A stretch of 64,000 nt of DNA, taken from NCBI RefSeq assembly GCF_000753795.1, contig NZ_JPEO01000003.1, positions 310,001 to 374,000 of the forward strand, in the 5' to 3' direction. Made by a program: the position numbers and the translations under genes. The DNA is from Shewanella mangrovi. GTDB taxonomy: Bacteria > Pseudomonadota > Gammaproteobacteria > Enterobacterales > Shewanellaceae. The notes beneath the pieces are model-generated. The model was not told the origin of the DNA and ran no database searches. It saw only the letters and a program-made list of their open reading frames with translations. Of this stretch, positions 36,319 through 45,889 are shown piece after piece. Each line of letters starts with the position of its first letter. The stretch's first letter is position 1.

Positions 36319-36762
36319 ATGAGTTTTCATGTCACAGTCTCGTGGCAAAGTTCCCCCGCCCCAGAAGGGGAGTTTAACCGCGATCATCAAATTCACTTTG
36401 GAAGCGGTCAACAAGTTGGTGCTTCCTCAGCACCGGAATACAAGGGAAACTCGACGTTAGTCAATCCTGAAGAAAGTTTGCTGGCGGCGATCTCCTCTTG
36501 CCATATGCTGACGTTCCTGACGATTGCCCATTTAAAGCGACTACCAGTTGCCAGCTACCAAGACGATCCAGTCGCTGAAATCGGTAAAAAGGAATCGGGC
36601 AAAGTGGCCATCACCCATATCAAACTCAAGCCTAAGGTGGTTTTTGCTGACGGCGCCGAAGTGGATGCAGAACTCATAGAAAAGATCCACGAAAAGGCCC
36701 ATGCCAACTGCTTTATCGCCAACTCGTTAGCAGAAGATACCGTGGTCGAAATCGACTTTTAA
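36319..36762 (+). CDS. OsmC/Ohr-family peroxiredoxin-like protein
   Basis: This 147-residue protein is of the OsmC superfamily, which reduces organic hydroperoxides by a two-cysteine mechanism. The family core is seen with NPEESLLAAISSCHMLTFLTIA (first Cys about residue 60) and HEKAHANCFIANSL (second Cys about 129). The N-terminal part, HVTVSWQSSPAPEGEFNRDHQIHF, is that of the OsmC subgroup often annotated as OsmC family protein. ATG 36319 with CGGAG upstream is chosen. It is divergent from the subtilase. Confidence 0.92.
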   Translation: MSFHVTVSWQSSPAPEGEFNRDHQIHFGSGQQVGASSAPEYKGNSTLVNPEESLLAAISSCHMLTFLTIAHLKRLPVASYQDDPVAEIGKKESGKVAITHIKLKPKVVFADGAEVDAELIEKIHEKAHANCFIANSLAEDTVVEIDF

Positions 36763-36788
36763 CGCCTAGTGAACCGTATTCAGCCAAT

Positions 36789-36820
36789 AAAAAAGCTCCA
36801 ACACAGTTGGAGCTTTTTTT
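36789..36820. terminator. Bidirectional terminator between osmC-family and S41 genes
   Basis: AAAAAAGCTCCAA / TTGGAGCTTTTTTT, 7-bp G+C core with A/T flanks on both sides, serves the two convergent genes. Confidence 0.9.
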
Positions 36821-36838
36821 GTTTTCACTCATTGAAAA

Positions 36839-39800
36839 TTAAGGGCGAACGTCCTGCGCTTCACCACGCTTCGGCATCGGCTGCGCTTGTAGCGGTGCAA
36901 CCGGGGCTTTAGCGAGTTGCTGTTGAAGATAGCTGATTGCTTTTTGCAACTGCGCATCCTTGCCTTCAAACGTCGCCACCGGCAGGTTATCCACCTCAAT
37001 GTTCGGGCTAATGCCCTGCCCTTCAACAATCCAACGACCGTCCATCGCGTATTGCGGATATTCAGCTACACGCGACATACCGCCGTCGGTCAAGCGGTTA
37101 CGCCCAGACAGCCATACGCCAGCACCGGCTGTACGCTTGCCAATCAAGGGCGCAATTCCCAACGCTTTAATACCAGCAGAGAAAGTTTCGCCATCCGAGT
37201 AGGTTAATTCATCGGTTAACACCACCAGATGTCCGCGAAATGCCTGCTGCATGTTTGGATACGGCGTGCCATGGGTTGGCTGCCAGAACATCCAGGCTTT
37301 GCGCAGTAACTTCTCGATAATCCAGCTGTCAATATTGCCGCCACGATTGCGGCGTACATCGATGATCAAGCCATCTTTGTCATAGTTGGCATAAAACTCA
37401 CGGGCGAAGTTCGCGATATCTGACGCACCCATGGCGTACAGATGCAAGTAACCTATCTTACCGTCACTGGCTTTACTGACTTTATTGGCGTTGCTGTTCA
37501 CCCAATCGAGATAACGCAATTGACCATCGGCCCACAGCGGCACTGGCACTACTACCGTTTTCAGCGTTTTATCGTTGCGTTGCAGTTGCAACAACACCTG
37601 TTTATCGGCTTGATTACGCAGCAAAGAGGTCACTTCGGCGATGCTGTTAACGCTGCGGCCATTCACGCCGATAATAATGTCGCCTTCTTTAGCATCAACG
37701 CCCGGCGTCGCCAGAGGTGAGGCACGTTGCGGCAGTTCAGGATCATTACGATAGATATGGCTGATCGCTACGCCATCTGCGGTTTGGGTTAACTTAGCCC
37801 CCAAAGCAGCAGGCGTAGGCATTGCCTCATCTTTCGCAAAATCACCACCACGCACTTGCGAATGCAAAGCGTCTAGTTCGCCCATCATCTGGGTAAAAAT
37901 ATCGGCAAGCTCATGGCGGTCGGTGACGCGAGCGAGCAATGGCAAATACTTCTGTTTGGTCGCCGCCCAGTCGACACCGCGCATATGCTTATCAAAGAAG
38001 GATTCGCGGTGCATCAGCCAAGCATCTTCAAACATCTGCTGCCACTCTTGCTGCGGTTGAATCGCAAGCTTCCAACCATCAAAGCGTACCTTGGCATCAT
38101 CCAGATCTGATGGCAGTTTGTCGCCAGCATCGACAATTAACATCTGCCCTGGCTTCGTCCCTTTATAGATGAAGATTTTTTCGCCGTCATTCGATAGCTG
38201 ATAACCGCGTACATCTTTAGCGAAGGTTTCCACTTTCGCTTTATCGTGGTCGTACTTAATAAACTTGACACTGCGGTCGGTGTCAGAGGCTACATATAAG
38301 CCCTTCGCATTGATTTGCAGACGATTAAAATTATCGGCAGTTACCGGCACTTGCCATAGACGCGCTGTTATGCCTTGCCAATCAACCTGCACTTTTACTG
38401 ACGCATTCTCATCATCATCGTTACTGGTTGATTTTTGGAAATCGGTCAGTTCATTCGGGTGAGCGAACGGGAACTGCGCATGCTTGTCCAACGCCAGCGC
38501 ATAAATATCGGTACGCTTATCGAATACCGGCCCTAAGTTACGGTCGCCCCATGGCGAACTTGGGGTACTGTTAAAGGTACGATTGGAGAGGAAATAGAGC
38601 CACTTACCATCGGTGCTAAAAGCAGGAGAAAACGACTCATATTTATCTGACGTGAGCACCGCCGTCTTCCCATCATCGAGCGACAGCAACACAATTTGTG
38701 GCCGCGGTGTACCAATTTCCGTTTTGGTTAATGCCAAATAACGACTATCAGGTGACCAGACAATATCTTGGTATGGAGCTAAGCCCTCATTGTTGCTGGC
38801 AATCTTACGCTGCGTGCCTTTTTTCAGATCCAAAAGCCACAGATTGCCTTCGTAGTCATCACTGGCCAAGTAACGCCCATTTGGCGACAACACGAGACTC
38901 ATGCGCATGCTTTTGCCGTCTTTGGTGAGTTGCTTGGCTGTTTCACTGCCATCTGCGGCATATTGCCAGATCTCTTGCTCACCCGACTTATCGGAAATGG
39001 CGTAAACATGCTTACCATCTTGCGACATCACCGCATTACGCATGCGGAAACTGCCATCAGAAGGTAACTCGACTAAACGGGTTCGGTCAGTGCCAGCGAT
39101 TGCCACATGACTACGCGCCGTGAGCACCACTTTGTTACCACTAGGTGAGAGGTTAAAATCGTTCGCATATTCTAAAGGGTTATTCACCCAACGCTCATGG
39201 CGTTCAGGAAAATCGGATTGCAGATCGATAGCTTCAACAACATCTTTGCCACTGGCGATATCCAGCAGATGAATATCTGCGCCGAGTTGGAACACAATAC
39301 GACCGTTATCCAGTGATGGACTACGAACTTCGTAATCTTGGTAATGGGTTAACTGCTTGGCATCTTTACCGTCTAGGCTCATCGACCAGATGTTGGCATT
39401 GCCGCTCTCATCGGACACAAAGTAGATGCGGTTTTGCCACAACATTGGCGCGCGAATTGAGCCGTCATGGGCATTACTTAAACATTGTGCCTCTTGCTTG
39501 CTGCCCAGTTTATATCGCCACAACTCGCCTTTAGCACCGCCGCGATACACGCGAGCATTATCACCGGTCACTTGCAGGCCAAAGCGCACAAAGTAAACAT
39601 ATTCGCCAGCAGCATCCACTGCACCCTGAACCGCATCAGCCAGTGGAATATCTTGGGTTACCAGCGAGCTAGGATTCACCGTTCTTAACACCCAAAAATT
39701 GGAAGGACCATCGGCATTGTCGGTGGAATACAGAATCTCGCCCTTGGCAGTCCAGCCTTGCACGCGCACGCGGCTATTTTCAAAAGTGACCCGTTTTGCG

Positions 39801-40102
39801 CTGCCGCCAGCCAACGGAATGGTATAGACCTCATCTACACCATCGTAGTTAGCAACAAAGGCTAAGCTTTTGCCATCGGGTGAGATTTTGCCGTGCAGTT
39901 CCTCAGCGGGCAGACTCGTTAAGCGCGATGCGTGGGCTTGCCCCAGCTGCTGTGTCCATAAATCACCCTCAGCGGTAAACACTAGCGTATTGCCATGTAA
40001 ATCAGGGGCTCGATAATAGCCTTGTGCGGCATTGGCCACGCCAGTGATGGCACTCACCCCCAAAGCTAACAAACAACAGGCAACAGAATGACGAAGTTTC
40101 AT
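36839..40102 (-). CDS. Tricorn-like S41 peptidase with propeller domains, periplasmic
   Basis: The 1087-residue product has a signal peptide (MKLRHSVACCLLALGVSAITGVANA). Residues about 30-300 and 310-660 are WD40-like/PD40 beta-propellers (repeats such as SPDGKSLAFVANYDGVDEVYTIPLAGG and SPNGRYLASDDYEGNLWLLDL). Then come a Tricorn core domain, a PDZ domain (about 790-860, with KEGDIIIGVNGRSV) and the S41 peptidase domain. Catalytic candidates are histidine in ALHSQVRGGD, serine in ELTYSDGETFSAG and glutamate in IVEGQGISPN. ATG 40102 (AGGAAG upstream) is chosen over 40126. It probably trims periplasmic peptides. Confidence 0.92.
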   Translation of the reverse strand: MKLRHSVACCLLALGVSAITGVANAAQGYYRAPDLHGNTLVFTAEGDLWTQQLGQAHASRLTSLPAEELHGKISPDGKSLAFVANYDGVDEVYTIPLAGGSAKRVTFENSRVRVQGWTAKGEILYSTDNADGPSNFWVLRTVNPSSLVTQDIPLADAVQGAVDAAGEYVYFVRFGLQVTGDNARVYRGGAKGELWRYKLGSKQEAQCLSNAHDGSIRAPMLWQNRIYFVSDESGNANIWSMSLDGKDAKQLTHYQDYEVRSPSLDNGRIVFQLGADIHLLDIASGKDVVEAIDLQSDFPERHERWVNNPLEYANDFNLSPSGNKVVLTARSHVAIAGTDRTRLVELPSDGSFRMRNAVMSQDGKHVYAISDKSGEQEIWQYAADGSETAKQLTKDGKSMRMSLVLSPNGRYLASDDYEGNLWLLDLKKGTQRKIASNNEGLAPYQDIVWSPDSRYLALTKTEIGTPRPQIVLLSLDDGKTAVLTSDKYESFSPAFSTDGKWLYFLSNRTFNSTPSSPWGDRNLGPVFDKRTDIYALALDKHAQFPFAHPNELTDFQKSTSNDDDENASVKVQVDWQGITARLWQVPVTADNFNRLQINAKGLYVASDTDRSVKFIKYDHDKAKVETFAKDVRGYQLSNDGEKIFIYKGTKPGQMLIVDAGDKLPSDLDDAKVRFDGWKLAIQPQQEWQQMFEDAWLMHRESFFDKHMRGVDWAATKQKYLPLLARVTDRHELADIFTQMMGELDALHSQVRGGDFAKDEAMPTPAALGAKLTQTADGVAISHIYRNDPELPQRASPLATPGVDAKEGDIIIGVNGRSVNSIAEVTSLLRNQADKQVLLQLQRNDKTLKTVVVPVPLWADGQLRYLDWVNSNANKVSKASDGKIGYLHLYAMGASDIANFAREFYANYDKDGLIIDVRRNRGGNIDSWIIEKLLRKAWMFWQPTHGTPYPNMQQAFRGHLVVLTDELTYSDGETFSAGIKALGIAPLIGKRTAGAGVWLSGRNRLTDGGMSRVAEYPQYAMDGRWIVEGQGISPNIEVDNLPVATFEGKDAQLQKAISYLQQQLAKAPVAPLQAQPMPKRGEAQDVRP

Positions 40103-40351
40103 GAAGGATTCTTCCTGTTTATGCATTATGGTTAATCAAGATAGTGGCAACAAACTAGCAAAGTCAGCCGCAAGAATCAGCTGCATCGGGGTTGAATAAG
40201 TTTTAGCAAATGTGTCGTTGCATAGCATTGACGCCAGTGCGCGCTGCAAGCGCCATCACAGCAATCGAATTTTCGCGAGTTGCATCACAACGAGTACGGG
40301 GTGGCAGTCTTAAAATATGCGCCCTTTATGCAAGGTAGATAGGAGCCCAAG

Positions 40352-42088
40352 GTGCCCAACAGTTCTGGATTTCGTCAGCAGTTATTTTCGCTAAGACTAG
40401 GCTACGCCATGCGCGATGTATTATTTCGCCAAGGCTACCATGGTCGCCAACTGCTCAATGATGTTATCGCGGGGATTACTGTTGGTATCATCGCCATTCC
40501 CTTGGCGATGGCACTGGCTATCGCGAGCGGCGTAGCGCCGCAATACGGTTTGTATACCGCCATTATCGGCGGGTTTATTATTGCGTTGTGCGGCGGTTCG
40601 CGTTACTCCATTTCAGGGCCTACCGCGGCATTTGTGGTGTTGCTTTTTCCCATCGCGCAGCAATATGGTTTAGCGGGCTTATTAATGGCGTCGCTGATGT
40701 CTGGCATTATTCTGATCGCCATGGCGCTGCTGCGATTAGGGCGACTGATCCAATACATTCCGCAGTCAGTCACCCTCGGATTTACCGGCGGCATCGGCAT
40801 TGTTATCGCGGTGCTGCAAGTAAAAGACTTCTTTGGGTTGACGATTGCGAGCATGCCAGAGCATTTTATCGACAAGCTGAGCTTACTGGCGCAGCAGCTA
40901 CCCAATTTTGATCTGCCAAGCACTGTTGTGGCGGTTGCCACCTTGGTCACTATGCTGCTGTGGCCAAAATTAAAATTGCCGATTCCGGCACATCTGCCAG
41001 CCATCATTATCGGTACTCTGCTGGCCATTTTACTGGCAGATGCCGGACATCCAGTGGATACCATCGGCAGCCGCTTTCATTACCTTCTACCCGATGGCAG
41101 TACAGGCTTCGGCATTCCAGCAGTATTACCGGAATTTGCCTGGCCATGGTTACGCGAAGGGGCCGATGGAACGGCGCTGGGGTTAAGCTGGCAAACCATT
41201 CAGACATTAGCTCCAGCGGCATTTGCTATCGCAATGCTTGGCGCAATTGAGTCACTGCTATGTGCTGTGGTGTTAGACGGCATGACCAACACTCGCCACA
41301 GCGCCAACAGTGAACTGCTAGGGCAAGGCATCGGCAATATTATCGCGCCGTTATTTGGCGGAATTACCGCCACCGCGGCTATCGCCCGTAGTGCTGCTAA
41401 TGTGCGTTCCGGCGCCCAAAGTCCAATATCGGCCATGGTACATGCGCTGGTTGTGTTACTGGCGTTGGTAGCGCTGGCTGGCATATTGTCGTATTTGCCC
41501 ATGCCCGCCATGGCGGCCTTGTTGCTGGTAGTGGCGTGGAATATGAGCGAAGCGCCAAAAGCAGTTGAGCTCATCAAAAAAGCGCCTCGCAGCGATATCT
41601 GGGTCTTTGCCAGTTGCTTACTGCTCACGGTGGTGTTTGATATGGTGGTTGCCATCTCTTTTGGCATCATGTTGGCGGCGTTGCTGTTTGTCAAAGAGAT
41701 CGCCGATATGACCCGGCTGTACGATATCAGCAACAACCGCCGCTATGTTGACCGCGAGATTCCTGCCAATTGGGCCATCTTGAAAATTAACGGTCCATTG
41801 TTTTTCGCCGCAGCTGAGCAAGTCTTTGCCGACATTGCCACCCTGACACAAAATAAACAGGTGATAGTGCTGGACCTTGATGGCGTGTCGATTCTCGACG
41901 CCGGCGGACTGTCAGCGCTGGATAAACTGGTCAAACGCTGCCAGCAAAATGCAACTCAACTTTATATTGCTGAGCTACAGTTTCAACCTATTCGGACACT
42001 GGCGAAGGCGGGCGTACAACCAATTGACGGCGTTTTAAAATTCTATCCGACATTGAAAGAGCTGTTTAATGAGCAACTGCCATCTTAG
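40352..42088 (+). CDS. dauA: SulP-family transporter, DauA-type
   Basis: This inner-membrane anion transporter of 578 residues has about 10-14 hydrophobic helices (about 30-440) and a C-terminal STAS domain (about 460-570). It is close to E. coli DauA/YchM in sequence throughout: YGLYTAIIGGFIIALCGGSRYSISGPTAAFVVLLFP, GAIESLLCAVVLDGMTNTRHSANSELLGQGIGNIIAPLFGGITATAAIARSAANV, and the STAS segment VIVLDLDGVSILDAGGLSALDKLV. DauA imports C4-dicarboxylates at acidic pH in E. coli; that substrate is inferred here. Start GTG 40352 with AGGAG upstream. Confidence 0.9.
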   Translation: MPNSSGFRQQLFSLRLGYAMRDVLFRQGYHGRQLLNDVIAGITVGIIAIPLAMALAIASGVAPQYGLYTAIIGGFIIALCGGSRYSISGPTAAFVVLLFPIAQQYGLAGLLMASLMSGIILIAMALLRLGRLIQYIPQSVTLGFTGGIGIVIAVLQVKDFFGLTIASMPEHFIDKLSLLAQQLPNFDLPSTVVAVATLVTMLLWPKLKLPIPAHLPAIIIGTLLAILLADAGHPVDTIGSRFHYLLPDGSTGFGIPAVLPEFAWPWLREGADGTALGLSWQTIQTLAPAAFAIAMLGAIESLLCAVVLDGMTNTRHSANSELLGQGIGNIIAPLFGGITATAAIARSAANVRSGAQSPISAMVHALVVLLALVALAGILSYLPMPAMAALLLVVAWNMSEAPKAVELIKKAPRSDIWVFASCLLLTVVFDMVVAISFGIMLAALLFVKEIADMTRLYDISNNRRYVDREIPANWAILKINGPLFFAAAEQVFADIATLTQNKQVIVLDLDGVSILDAGGLSALDKLVKRCQQNATQLYIAELQFQPIRTLAKAGVQPIDGVLKFYPTLKELFNEQLPS

Positions 42089-42362
42089 CAAACCACAGTA
42101 CAATGCTTGAGGTTAATCACCAAGCAGACGTAAGTTAGCGTCGCTGTAGAATCCAGCTCAATAGCAGCGGCAAGTGTCGACTAATGAACAAGCAAAACAC
42201 AGCGTTTGCTCAAGCGCTGTTGTTCGCGCCGCTAAAAGGCAGCACATCTTTAGGGTTCATGTTATGATCCGCGCAAATTTTTTGAGTGGCATAAAATAAT
42301 GCTGCTCGAACACCGATAATTACCCTACATCATATTAAAAACACCCGTGTTAAGGAGTGATC

Positions 42363-42854
42363 ATGCAAGCCCTCGTTGCTGTCGTTATGGGGTCAAAAAG
42401 TGATTGGCCAACTATGGAAGCAGCCGCTGAGATCATGGATAGCCTGAAGGTTCCATACCATGTAGAAGTGGTCAGTGCGCACCGTACTCCCGATAAACTC
42501 ATCGATTTTGCCGCAACCGCTGCCGACAAAGGCTTTAAAGTTATCATTGGTGGCGCTGGCGGTGCGGCACATCTGCCCGGTATGTTAGCGTCTAAGACCC
42601 GTTTGCCGGTACTCGGTGTACCAGTACAAAGCAAAGCACTGAATGGCATGGACAGTCTGTTGTCGATAGTACAGATGCCTAAAGGTATTGCTGTCGGCAC
42701 GCTGGCCATCGGCACTGCAGGTGCCTTCAATGCAGGCTTGTTGGCTTGCCAAATTTTGGCAACACAAGATGACGAGCTGGCAGCGCGTCTGGAAGCCTTC
42801 CGCGAGTCACAAACTCGTGCGGTGCTGGATAATCCAGATCCTCGGGAGGCATGA
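42363..42854 (+). CDS. purE: N5-CAIR mutase PurE
   Basis: PurE converts N5-carboxyaminoimidazole ribonucleotide to CAIR in purine synthesis. The 163-residue product shows the substrate motif [11 protein letters not shown] (about residues 8-18), VSAHRTPD (histidine about 41-43), and [12 protein letters not shown] (about 64-75). AAGGAG precedes ATG 42363. It overlaps purK, its pathway partner. Confidence 0.97.
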   Translation: MQALVAVVMGSKSDWPTMEAAAEIMDSLKVPYHVEVVSAHRTPDKLIDFAATAADKGFKVIIGGAGGAAHLPGMLASKTRLPVLGVPVQSKALNGMDSLLSIVQMPKGIAVGTLAIGTAGAFNAGLLACQILATQDDELAARLEAFRESQTRAVLDNPDPREA

Positions 42855-43933
42855 TGTCAAACAAAGTTTGGGTACTAGGTAACGGCCAATTAGGCGCGAT
42901 GCTGGCACATGCTGGCCAACCTTTGGCGTTAGATGTCAGGCCCATCGACATCATGGTACCGACCGCTGAACAGCTTGCGATGCAAAGCAACGACATTGTG
43001 ACGGCCGAGCGTGAGCAATGGCCAGAGTCAGCACTGAGCCTGCAACTTTCTGAGCACCCAAAGTTTATTAACGGTCCAGTGTTTGGGCGTTTAGCCGACC
43101 GTTTTACACAAAAAAGCCTGCTGGATGAGCTCAATGTCGCCACTGCACCGTGGGAGTTAGTGGACGATAATAGTGACGCTGCCGAGCTATACCGCAAATA
43201 TGGTGAGCGGGTGTTACTGAAACGCCGCACTGGTGGTTACGATGGCCGTGGTCAGTTTTGGCTCAAGCAAGCCGAACAAACTCAGTTGCCAGACGACTGG
43301 CGTAATGAAGCGATTGCCGAACAAGCGATTAACTTTGATGAAGAAGTATCGCTGGTTGGTGCCCGCACCCACGATGGCCGTTGTGTGTTTTACCCTTTGA
43401 CACTTAACCTACATCAAGATGGCATTTTGATGGCGTCTATTTCGCCGCTACCGCGTTTGCAAGCGCTGCAAGCTGAAGCCGAAGCTATGTTGACCACCAT
43501 TATGGATGGCCTTGACTACGTTGGCGTGATGGCAATGGAATGTTTCCGAGTCGGTGAACACCTGCTGGTGAACGAGTTAGCACCACGCGTGCATAATTCA
43601 GGTCACTGGACCCAAGCCGGCTGCCATATTGACCAGTTCCAGCTGCACCTGCGGGCGCTGTGCGATCTAGCCGTGATGACACCACAAGTGAACTTTCAAT
43701 GTGTGATGGTCAACTTGATCGGTATCGATAAAGATGATCGCTGGTTATCACTCCCCAACGCTGAGCTTTATTGGTATAACAAAGAGGTTCGTCCTGGTCG
43801 TAAGGTTGGCCACTTAAACCTGTCGGTCAAGGATAACGAGACACTTGCCAGCAGTATTGCGCAACTACAGCAATGGATGCCGGCACAATATCAAGCACCA
43901 CTCGCTTGGATTTTGCTGCACTACCAAGCCTGA
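42854..43933 (+). CDS. purK: N5-carboxyaminoimidazole ribonucleotide synthase PurK
   Basis: PurK is an ATP-grasp enzyme making N5-CAIR from AIR, bicarbonate and ATP, feeding PurE. The 359-residue product has VWVLGNGQLGAMLAHAG at the N-terminus, LKRRTGGYDGRGQFWLK (about 120-136) and NELAPRVHNSGHWTQAGCHIDQF (about 240-262), all typical. ATG 42854 is chosen over ATG 42851 because it leaves a better gap after GGAGG. Its start shares the purE stop region, so translation is coupled. Confidence 0.97.
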   Translation: MSNKVWVLGNGQLGAMLAHAGQPLALDVRPIDIMVPTAEQLAMQSNDIVTAEREQWPESALSLQLSEHPKFINGPVFGRLADRFTQKSLLDELNVATAPWELVDDNSDAAELYRKYGERVLLKRRTGGYDGRGQFWLKQAEQTQLPDDWRNEAIAEQAINFDEEVSLVGARTHDGRCVFYPLTLNLHQDGILMASISPLPRLQALQAEAEAMLTTIMDGLDYVGVMAMECFRVGEHLLVNELAPRVHNSGHWTQAGCHIDQFQLHLRALCDLAVMTPQVNFQCVMVNLIGIDKDDRWLSLPNAELYWYNKEVRPGRKVGHLNLSVKDNETLASSIAQLQQWMPAQYQAPLAWILLHYQA

Positions 43934-43976
43934 CGTTGTTGTCAGGCCGCTAAGCTTGCAAGGGAAAGGAGTAGCA

Positions 43977-45170
43977 TTGGACTTTAACCACAGTAGCGAC
44001 CTAAACGACGCTCGCGTATCCACCAGCCAACATATTCTGTTGTTGCTGGTGCCTATGCTGTTGTTTGGCCTACTGTGTTGGATGTTCAGCGGTCCGGGGC
44101 AATACCCTTGGTTATTGCTGAGCGGTGTCGGCATTATCTATTACCTCGCCTACAGCCTCGGCTTCTTTCTTTATTTCAGTGTGCTGAGTCACCAACGTGA
44201 TAAGTTACAACGACTGACGCAAATCAATGACGCCGCTATGGAACTGATGCACCTGCATCAGTACTGCAGCAGTGAACATGATTTTCTCAGCGCATTGTTA
44301 TCAAAAACCATGAATCTGATCGGTGGTGCCGAATTTGGTTCGGTGATCAAAGTTGACCCTTCCAGCAAGAAACTCAATTTTGAAGCGGCGGTCGGACTCG
44401 ACATCAAGAAGTTGCAGCAGCTTAGTATGCAACTACACCAAACCTTTCAATACAAGATGACCGGTGGCCGCTGTGATCGGGCGGTATTACTAAATGACAC
44501 CGATGGTGGCATTGCCGCCGATGCCCATGGCGCAGAGCAAATAGCGGATAATCGCATACGTTCAACACTCTCATGTCCTATCCATGTCGATGGCAAGCTA
44601 TATGCGCTATTAAATCTCGATAGCGAACAACCAGGCTGTTTTAGTGACTATGATGTCTCAATTGCCACTATTTTGAGTAACGCCGCCGCCAACGCGCTGG
44701 CGCTCTACCATCAGGCACAGTTAATTGAACAGTTGCGTAATTATGATACGCTGACCGGGCTCGCCAATCGTAACTACTTCGAGGAACAAGCCATTCAATG
44801 GCCCATGCATAGCGAAGTAGAAAGTGAATTGATATTGATTGATGTCGACAACCTGAAACAAATCAACAAACAACACGGACTTGAAGCGGGCGACGAGGCA
44901 TTACGCCAGTTGGGAATAACCCTAAAAGAATGTTGGCCAGCCAAAGCCTTATTAAGCCGGCTACGTGGTGATAAATTTGCAGTGTTAACCTATGGTGATC
45001 CCAGCCAAATTAATGCTTGGTTAGCCGATGTGAGCGTTGCGCTGGCAAGAAAAATGCCGGGGCTACGCTTTACCGTTGGCACGTCAGTATTCAACGGCAA
45101 TCTGGCAGAAACCCTCGATATTGCCGAGAAAGCGATTGTTTCCCGGCAACAGTTATTAGCCAAAAAATAG
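43977..45170 (+). CDS. GAF/GGDEF-domain membrane protein with degraded active site
   Basis: This 397-residue protein has two close membrane helices (about residues 18-60), a GAF domain (about 85-230, ending PIHVDGKLYALLNLDSE) and a GGDEF domain (about 245-395). The helix motif YDTLTGLANRNYFEEQ is normal, but the active site reads RGDKF in place of GG(D/E)EF, so c-di-GMP synthesis is unlikely. It may act as a c-di-GMP or GTP sensor or a structural partner. The start TTG 43977 has AAAGGAG upstream; no ATG or GTG fits. It follows purK by 43 bp and overlaps the 3' end of the convergent lipoprotein gene by 15 bp. Confidence 0.85.
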   Translation: MDFNHSSDLNDARVSTSQHILLLLVPMLLFGLLCWMFSGPGQYPWLLLSGVGIIYYLAYSLGFFLYFSVLSHQRDKLQRLTQINDAAMELMHLHQYCSSEHDFLSALLSKTMNLIGGAEFGSVIKVDPSSKKLNFEAAVGLDIKKLQQLSMQLHQTFQYKMTGGRCDRAVLLNDTDGGIAADAHGAEQIADNRIRSTLSCPIHVDGKLYALLNLDSEQPGCFSDYDVSIATILSNAAANALALYHQAQLIEQLRNYDTLTGLANRNYFEEQAIQWPMHSEVESELILIDVDNLKQINKQHGLEAGDEALRQLGITLKECWPAKALLSRLRGDKFAVLTYGDPSQINAWLADVSVALARKMPGLRFTVGTSVFNGNLAETLDIAEKAIVSRQQLLAKK

Positions 45171-45812
45171 CCGCCAAAGCCAAGAAGAATCGAGCTCTTC
45201 CTTACAAGAATGATACTGCGCTGCATACTTACGCGAACGCGCATCCACTTTTTTCGCCACTCGCACTAACCACTTTTTCTTCCAATAAGTTCCGCGTTTA
45301 AAGCCGCCCCACCCTTCGTGATAATTCAGATATTGGTTTTTGGCATCCCATTTTGAGACACCATTGATCTTATGAGTTTTCCAGATAAACCAGCCCATAA
45401 AATCCATCGCATCATCGAAGTCACTGCGACTCGCCCAGCCATTGCCAGTTTCACGCACATAGTCATCCCATGTCATGGTTTTCGCTTGTGCATAACCGTA
45501 GGCATCGCTGGCGCGGCCAATAGGAATAAAACCAAGGAAATACTCCATCGGTGGTGCGGCATCATGCTTGAATGAACTTTCCTGATACATCATGGCAATC
45601 GGCACATGCACTGGCACGCCCCATTTCTCCTGAGCATCTATTGCCGCATCATACCAATCACGGTTCTCACGAAAAATTTCACAGATGTTGTCGGGATTTT
45701 CAGGTGGAGGAGTCGCACACCCGGCTAAACTAACGGCGGCTAAGGCGCCAATAACCATAGGTTTTAGCCTTTGAGATGTAAAGCACTGAGCAGAGAATCG
45801 AAATTTAACCAA
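45156..45812 (-). CDS. Lipoprotein with lytic transglycosylase-like (SLT) fold
   Basis: This product of up to 218 residues has lipobox LAGC after a hydrophobic stretch (MVIGALAAVSLAGC), so it is an outer-membrane lipoprotein by inference. The core has an SLT-like pattern: IAMMYQESSFKHDAAPP (with candidate catalytic Glu), SDAYGYAQAKTMTWDDY, and FMGWFIWKTHKINGVSKWD with YLNYHEGWGGFKRG. Such proteins cut peptidoglycan glycan strands. The start is TTG 45812 or ATG 45758; the latter leaves a very short n-region. The C-terminus is basic and Trp-rich. Confidence 0.82.
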   Translation of the reverse strand: MVKFRFSAQCFTSQRLKPMVIGALAAVSLAGCATPPPENPDNICEIFRENRDWYDAAIDAQEKWGVPVHVPIAMMYQESSFKHDAAPPMEYFLGFIPIGRASDAYGYAQAKTMTWDDYVRETGNGWASRSDFDDAMDFMGWFIWKTHKINGVSKWDAKNQYLNYHEGWGGFKRGTYWKKKWLVRVAKKVDARSRKYAAQYHSCKEELDSSWLWRLFFG

Positions 45813-45889
45813 ACCAGAATACCGCAGCCGGGACGTAAATTTGTCCCATTGAGCACGATAATCGTCAGAATTTCAACCCTTTACCGAGT

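Noticed and set aside
40603-41736. Minus-strand frames opposite the SulP gene
   Set aside because: Overlapping shadows of a strong membrane-protein gene with clear homology on the plus strand.
42196-42220. Possible PurR operator upstream of purE (AACACAGCGTTTGCTC with a nearby CGCTGT dyad arm)
   Set aside because: Only one half matches the ACGCAAACG core; 10 of 16 positions fit the consensus. Too weak to call an operator.
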